A stretch of DNA of 9,488 nucleotides, from contig JBLHKE010000275.1 of assembly GCA_047619485.1 (NCBI GenBank), positions 1 through 9,488 of the forward strand, given 5' to 3'. The number at the start of each line of letters is the position of its first letter. Position 1 is the first letter of the stretch. The notes below the pieces were generated by a model. The model ran no database searches. It saw only the letters and a program-made list of their open reading frames with translations, and was not told the origin of the DNA. Made by a program: the position numbers and the translations under genes. Source of the DNA: JBLHKE01 sp047619485. Lineage in GTDB: Bacteria; Verrucomicrobiota; Verrucomicrobiia; Verrucomicrobiales; DEV007. Positions 7,401 through 9,488 of the stretch are shown here, one piece after another.

Positions 7401-9488
7401 GTTCATCGACCGCGGTGCCACTTGGAAATACCTAGACGACGGCAGCAATCAGGGCACCGCGTGGAGAGATCCGGCGTTCGACGATTCTAGCTGGAGCCAG
7501 GCCTCCGCCCAACTCGGCTACGGCGATGGCGACGAGGCGACGGTTGTCAGCTACGGCCCTAGTTCTACCAACAAATTCACCACTACCTATTTCAGGCACT
7601 CGTTCACGGTTAGCGATGCCGCCAGTGTCACCGACCTTGAGATTGGCCTATTGCGCGACGATGGCGCCGTCATCTATCTCAACGGCACGGAGCTCCGCCG
7701 CGACAACATGCCTGGCGGGACGATCAGTTCCACTACCTTTGCCAGCGGCGCGATCGGCGGAACCAATGAGGCGATCTTCTTCGTTAGCGCAGTCGATCCC
7801 GCCCTGTTGCTAGAGGGCACCAACGTCATCGCCGTCGAGATCCACCAGGCGAACCTGACCAGCTCCGACATCAGTTTCGATCTCGAACTCTATAAACCGC
7901 AGCTAGGTGGCGGCGGTGACGGCTTCGACCACCTAGTTCGCATCGGCGGCCTCAACCCAAACACGACCTACTACTACCAGGTCGGCACCACCCAGGGAGA
8001 GTTGCTGGCAGGAGGCTCCCCCGACCACCATTTCGTCACCCTACCGACGCCGGGAACGACCCAGCCGGTACGCATCTGGGCGCTGGGGGACTCAGGCACC
8101 GCAGACGCCAACGCCCGTTCCGTCCGCGACGCCTATCTCGGGCTCGCCGCGATCGAGCAGCCGGCGGATTTTCTGTTGATGCTAGGTGACAACGCCTACA
8201 CCACCGGCACCGACACCGAATACCAGAACGCCGTCTTCCAGAACATGTATGAGGACATCCTGCGCAACCGCGTGCTTTGGTCGACCCAAGGCAACCACGA
8301 CGCAGGTGCCTACTTCGATGTCTTTGATCTGCCGGTCGCCGGCGAGGCTGGCGGAGTCGCCTCAGGCACCGAGGACTATTACTCGATCGATTACGCCAAC
8401 GTTCACCTGATCTGCCTCAGCTCGCAGGATCTGTCGCTCTGCTCGGATCCGAACAGCCCGATGTACCAGTGGCTCAACGCCGATTTGCTGGCGACCACGC
8501 AACCGTGGATCATCGCTTACTGGCACCACCCCGCCTACACCAAGGGATCGCACGACTCGGACAATGCTGGCGACAGCAGCGGGCGCATGGAGGACATGCG
8601 CACCATCGCATTGCCGATCCTCGAGGCCGGTGGCGTCGATCTGGTGCTCTCTGGCCACAGCCACTCATACGAGCGCAGCATGTTCATCAACGGACACTAC
8701 GGATTGTCGGGCACCTTCAATGCCGGAACTCACGTCGTGCAGACAGGTGATGGTGATCCGGCAGGCGACGGTGCCTACACCAAGAACAGTGAGGACGGCG
8801 CTGTCTATATAACGGCGGGCAGCTCCGGCAAAATTAGCGGCGTCGCGCAGCACAACGCGATGCAGATCTGGCTCAGCAAACTTGGTTCGGTGATCATCGA
8901 CATCGACAACGACAAGATGGACGTGCGCTTCCTGCGAGAACTCAACCCGCTGCAGATCGACGACGGTTTCCAAATCACGAAGAACCTCGGCCCAGATCTC
9001 GACCCGCCCGCACCCGATCAGATGACTTGGGCAAGTGCCCCTGCGGCAGTCGACAGCACCTCGATCACCATGACCGCGACCACCGCGACCGATGTGAGCG
9101 GTGTCGAATACCTGTTCGAGAACTTGACGATCCCAGGGCACGACAGCGGATGGCAAGCCGCGGCGACCTATGTCGATAGCGGACTGGATCCCGCTACAAG
9201 CTACACTTACCAGGTCACCGCGCGCGACCAATCCCCGGCGCAGAACACGACCTCAGCATCGCCCACCGCGGGCGCCACGACCGATCCGGACACCACCTCT
9301 CCAACACCCGACCCAATGACTTGGGCGAGCACACCCGCGGCGGTTGACACCACCTCGATCACGATGACCGCAACCACGGCCACCGATGTGAGTGGGGTCG
9401 AATACCGGTTCTTGAACCTGACGGACTCGAGCCATGATAGCGCTTGGCAAGCCAGCCCGACCTACATCGATACTGGGCTCGCACCGGG
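4402..9488 (+). CDS. Secreted double metallophosphoesterase with LamG, Ig-like and FN3 domains (3' end outside window)
   Basis: The frame is open from ATG 4402 to the window edge, giving 1695 residues; the stop lies beyond. Order: Sec signal peptide (1-25; R2 and R4 in the n-region, cleavage VQA/AGG), LamG/concanavalin-like domain (29-261), Ig-like domain (267-361), an FN3-like domain split (368-406 and 700-752) around a first metallophosphoesterase (412-697), FN3 (758-845), FN3-like repeat (852-945), purple-acid-phosphatase-type N-domain (950-1220) split by a jellyroll module (1006-1166), second phosphoesterase (1222-1530) and two further FN3-like repeats (1534 on). Likely role: extracellular hydrolysis of phosphate esters by a protein tethered to glycans or other surface material; substrate unknown. 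The second catalytic site looks complete, the first has a substitution. The start is supported by an RBS-like tract and by the arginines needed for the signal peptide. It is divergent from a CotH-like gene. Confidence 0.92.
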   Translation, partial: MRSRLGNFMMGGLCASLIATNSVQAAGGLQLDGVDDYVTMGVAPGLGSETFTLETWFQRTGTGSTVSSGTGGVVAIPLVTKGRGEGDGSTLDMNFFLGIRGTDGVLVADFEEGASGASPGLNHPVIGVTPVTNNVWHHAAVSYDGSKWQLFLNGALEAELVVGQPPRGDSIQHAAIGSALTSNGTSDGAFAGFLDEVRIWDYARSELQISNNLAVEIIAESGLVGRWALDETSGTSAADSSGSNIDGTLSNGPVWGAGYLFGPLPGVTLISPADQAIDANPNVTFTCDATDATALASATLYVGPAGGSLSPVETKTISGTSATVDFTTTLTDGQSYIWNCLVTNSVGGQRWAAADFGLLVDANFPDQPVLIAPLDAAVDVPVPPQLQVQVSDPNTDPLTVSFYGRDTQPADFTVAALPDTQYYVSSLNGGTPEMFNAQADWIVNNQAANNIAFVTHLGDVVQNGDTAQSEWLNAIDALYRLEYFSPGLPDGIPYGIAIGNYDQIPLGDPDGTTTFFNQYFGEAHFAGREYYGGHFGSNNDNNYQLVSASGLDLIFVHLEYDSSANPAVLAWADGLLQTHSDRLAIVSTHHLVGTGTPATFSAQGQATYDALKGNPNLILMLGGHVTGEARRSDTFNGNTVHSLLADFQNSGNGGDGWMRLLEFSPASDEIRVKTYSPSLDQFQTDADSEFTLSVPLDPGFKLIGENQNVASGATTSVSWSDAAVDSNYEWFVTVTDSTSRQTQGTLWSFDTEPFDLNPPVISAVAAINITDHAAEIIWTTDEIADSLVDHGDNAFYGSQITSGNLVASHSILISNLAPGQTYHYRVSSSDSAGNAAVGTDLTFTTAIDDLTPPTPDPLSWASVPTSAGPSSITMTATTASDSSGVEYYFENLSDPAHDSGWQTGTTFTDTVLLPNTSYTYRVKARDLSPASNQTGFSSQGSATTGAGSATVLRGPYLQNGKPDGVSIMWRTDNFTDGRVWYGDSPSNLDQVVDEPLAPPAFIDRGATWKYLDDGSNQGTAWRDPAFDDSSWSQASAQLGYGDGDEATVVSYGPSSTNKFTTTYFRHSFTVSDAASVTDLEIGLLRDDGAVIYLNGTELRRDNMPGGTISSTTFASGAIGGTNEAIFFVSAVDPALLLEGTNVIAVEIHQANLTSSDISFDLELYKPQLGGGGDGFDHLVRIGGLNPNTTYYYQVGTTQGELLAGGSPDHHFVTLPTPGTTQPVRIWALGDSGTADANARSVRDAYLGLAAIEQPADFLLMLGDNAYTTGTDTEYQNAVFQNMYEDILRNRVLWSTQGNHDAGAYFDVFDLPVAGEAGGVASGTEDYYSIDYANVHLICLSSQDLSLCSDPNSPMYQWLNADLLATTQPWIIAYWHHPAYTKGSHDSDNAGDSSGRMEDMRTIALPILEAGGVDLVLSGHSHSYERSMFINGHYGLSGTFNAGTHVVQTGDGDPAGDGAYTKNSEDGAVYITAGSSGKISGVAQHNAMQIWLSKLGSVIIDIDNDKMDVRFLRELNPLQIDDGFQITKNLGPDLDPPAPDQMTWASAPAAVDSTSITMTATTATDVSGVEYLFENLTIPGHDSGWQAAATYVDSGLDPATSYTYQVTARDQSPAQNTTSASPTAGATTDPDTTSPTPDPMTWASTPAAVDTTSITMTATTATDVSGVEYRFLNLTDSSHDSAWQASPTYIDTGLAP
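4486..5184 (+). other. LamG / concanavalin-like lectin domain
   Basis: Residues about 29-261 begin with LQLDGVDDYV and continue with FTLETWFQRTG, NNVWHHAAVSYDG, WQLFLNG, FAGFLDEVRIWDYARS and GLVGRWALDETSGT with DSSG after it. This is the usual strand order of bacterial LamG-type domains, which bind glycans or act as structural modules in secreted proteins. The domain directly follows the signal peptide, so it would be the N-terminal binding head of the mature protein. Confidence 0.9.
5200..5484 (+). other. Ig-like beta-sandwich domain
   Basis: Residues about 267-361 start with VTLISPADQAIDANPNVTF and end with YIWNCLVTNSVGG. The pattern of a P-rich entry, a central T-rich strand and a YxWxCxV strand is that of bacterial Ig/FN3-like spacer domains. 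It separates the LamG head from the first catalytic part. Confidence 0.6.
5503..6654 (+). other. First metallophosphoesterase domain nested within an FN3-like sandwich
   Basis: The catalytic part (residues about 412-697) shows ALPDTQYY (D419), HLGDVVQNGD (D459), GNYD (N500, Y501, D502), STHH (H589, H590) and GGHVTGEARR (H624), the calcineurin-like order of metal ligands. Two positions deviate from the textbook pattern: GNHD reads GNYD, and the final GHxH reads GHVTGE. The latter I recall as usual in this PDTQ-type subfamily. Before it (368-406) is the first half of an FN3-like domain (IAPLDAAVDVPVPPQL, VSDPNTDPLTV); after it (700-752) is the second half (ASGATTSVSW, YEWFVTVTD, GTLWSFDT). Nesting is inferred from these halves. 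Confidence 0.78.
6673..6936 (+). other. FN3-type domain
   Basis: Residues about 758-845 begin NPPVISAVAAINIT and contain AEIIWTTDEIADSLVDHG, SHSILISNLAPGQTYHYRV and DLTFTT. The TW-T-D...Y strand pattern and L.PGTTYxYRV are FN3 hallmarks shared with the sandwich that precedes many purple acid phosphatases. It links the two catalytic halves. Confidence 0.8.
6952..7236 (+). repeat. FN3-like repeat unit, copy 1 (diverged)
   Basis: Residues about 851-945 carry PLSWASVPTSAG, SSITMTATTASDSSGVEYYF, HDSGWQ and SYTYRVKARDLSPASN. The same unit recurs twice after the second catalytic domain, at 9001 and 9295. This copy sits before the second catalytic domain, so the purple-acid-phosphatase unit is bracketed by members of one repeat family. 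Confidence 0.8.
7249..8988 (+). other. Purple-acid-phosphatase-type unit: split N-domain plus complete metallophosphoesterase
   Basis: The N-terminal sandwich starts at GPYLQNGKPDGVSIMWRTD (residues 954 on) and ends with HLVRIGGLNPNTTYYYQVG, but the two parts are separated by a jellyroll module (1006-1166). The catalytic domain follows with all purple acid phosphatase blocks: GDSG (D1230), GDNAY (D1263, Y1266), GNHD (N1298, H1299), YWHHP (H1375, H1376) and GHSHSYER (H1419, H1421). These supply the expected dinuclear metal site, so hydrolysis of phosphate mono- or diesters outside the cytoplasm is likely. The substrate cannot be told from sequence; phosphodiesterase or alkaline-phosphatase-D-like function are alternatives. 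Confidence 0.88.
7417..7899 (+). repeat. Jellyroll module WKYLDDGSNQG, plus-strand copy of the module at 273-755
   Basis: Residues 1006-1166 run from ATWKYLDDGSNQG through AQLGYGDGDE, TTYFRHSFTV, LLRDDGAVIYLNG and NVIAVEIHQ to FDLELYKP. It interrupts the N-domain of the purple-acid-phosphatase unit. The homologous module lies on the opposite strand in the neighbouring gene. Its role is probably ligand binding; alternatives such as a purely structural insert cannot be excluded. Confidence 0.87.
9001..9488 (+). repeat. Tandem FN3-like repeats, copies 2 and 3, period 294 bp
   Basis: Copy 2 (9001-9294) and copy 3 (9295 to the edge) align in frame with a 98-residue period, e.g. MTWAS at 9022 and at 9316. 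Over the 57-58 residues visible in both, about three quarters are identical by eye, and the DNA is also clearly similar (shared SITMTATTATDVSGVEY). Each unit ends in a YTYQV-RDQSP type strand. The array probably continues beyond the window. Confidence 0.88.

Noticed and set aside
8665..9231. 188-codon open frame on the minus strand
   Set aside because: It is antisense to the second phosphoesterase and FN3-like repeats, with no domain pattern or credible start context.
9001..9488. Periodic repeats considered as CRISPR or satellite
   Set aside because: The 294-bp units stay in frame, encode an FN3-like domain and have no spacers.

Overview
The window holds two very large, divergently transcribed genes, each cut off by a window edge, separated by a short intergenic region (4227-4401). 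I read the frames directly. The minus-strand gene is open from an ATG at 4226 down to base 1 (1408 visible residues). The plus-strand gene is open from an ATG at 4402 to base 9488 (1695 visible residues). Neither stop codon is in the window. No RNA gene, IS element or CRISPR array was seen.

The organism is most likely a member of the Verrucomicrobia (PVC group). This is inferred from the high GC content, the giant secreted multidomain proteins, the combination of lamin-tail, CotH and chitobiase-C-like domains, and the jellyroll module starting WKYLDxGSxQG, which I recall as frequent in Verrucomicrobia and Planctomycetes. No species can be named.

Minus gene (1-4226): signal peptide, lamin-tail domain, a galactose-binding-like jellyroll split by a PA14-like domain, a chitobiase-C-like domain, a CotH kinase-like domain, a second chitobiase-like domain split by another jellyroll module, and the start of a second lamin-tail domain. 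Plus gene (4402-9488): signal peptide, LamG/concanavalin-like domain, Ig-like domain, an FN3-like domain split by a first metallophosphoesterase, FN3, an FN3-like repeat, a purple-acid-phosphatase-type second phosphoesterase whose N-terminal sandwich is split by the same jellyroll module, then tandem FN3-like repeats running off the edge.

Both products should be exported, and both are built from adhesion or carbohydrate-binding modules around phosphoryl-transfer domains. Three points deserve attention: the divergent pairing of a kinase-like protein with a double phosphoesterase; one jellyroll module shared by both genes but placed inside different host domains; and repeated domain-within-domain construction. 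A functional partnership between the two proteins is a hypothesis, not something the sequence proves.
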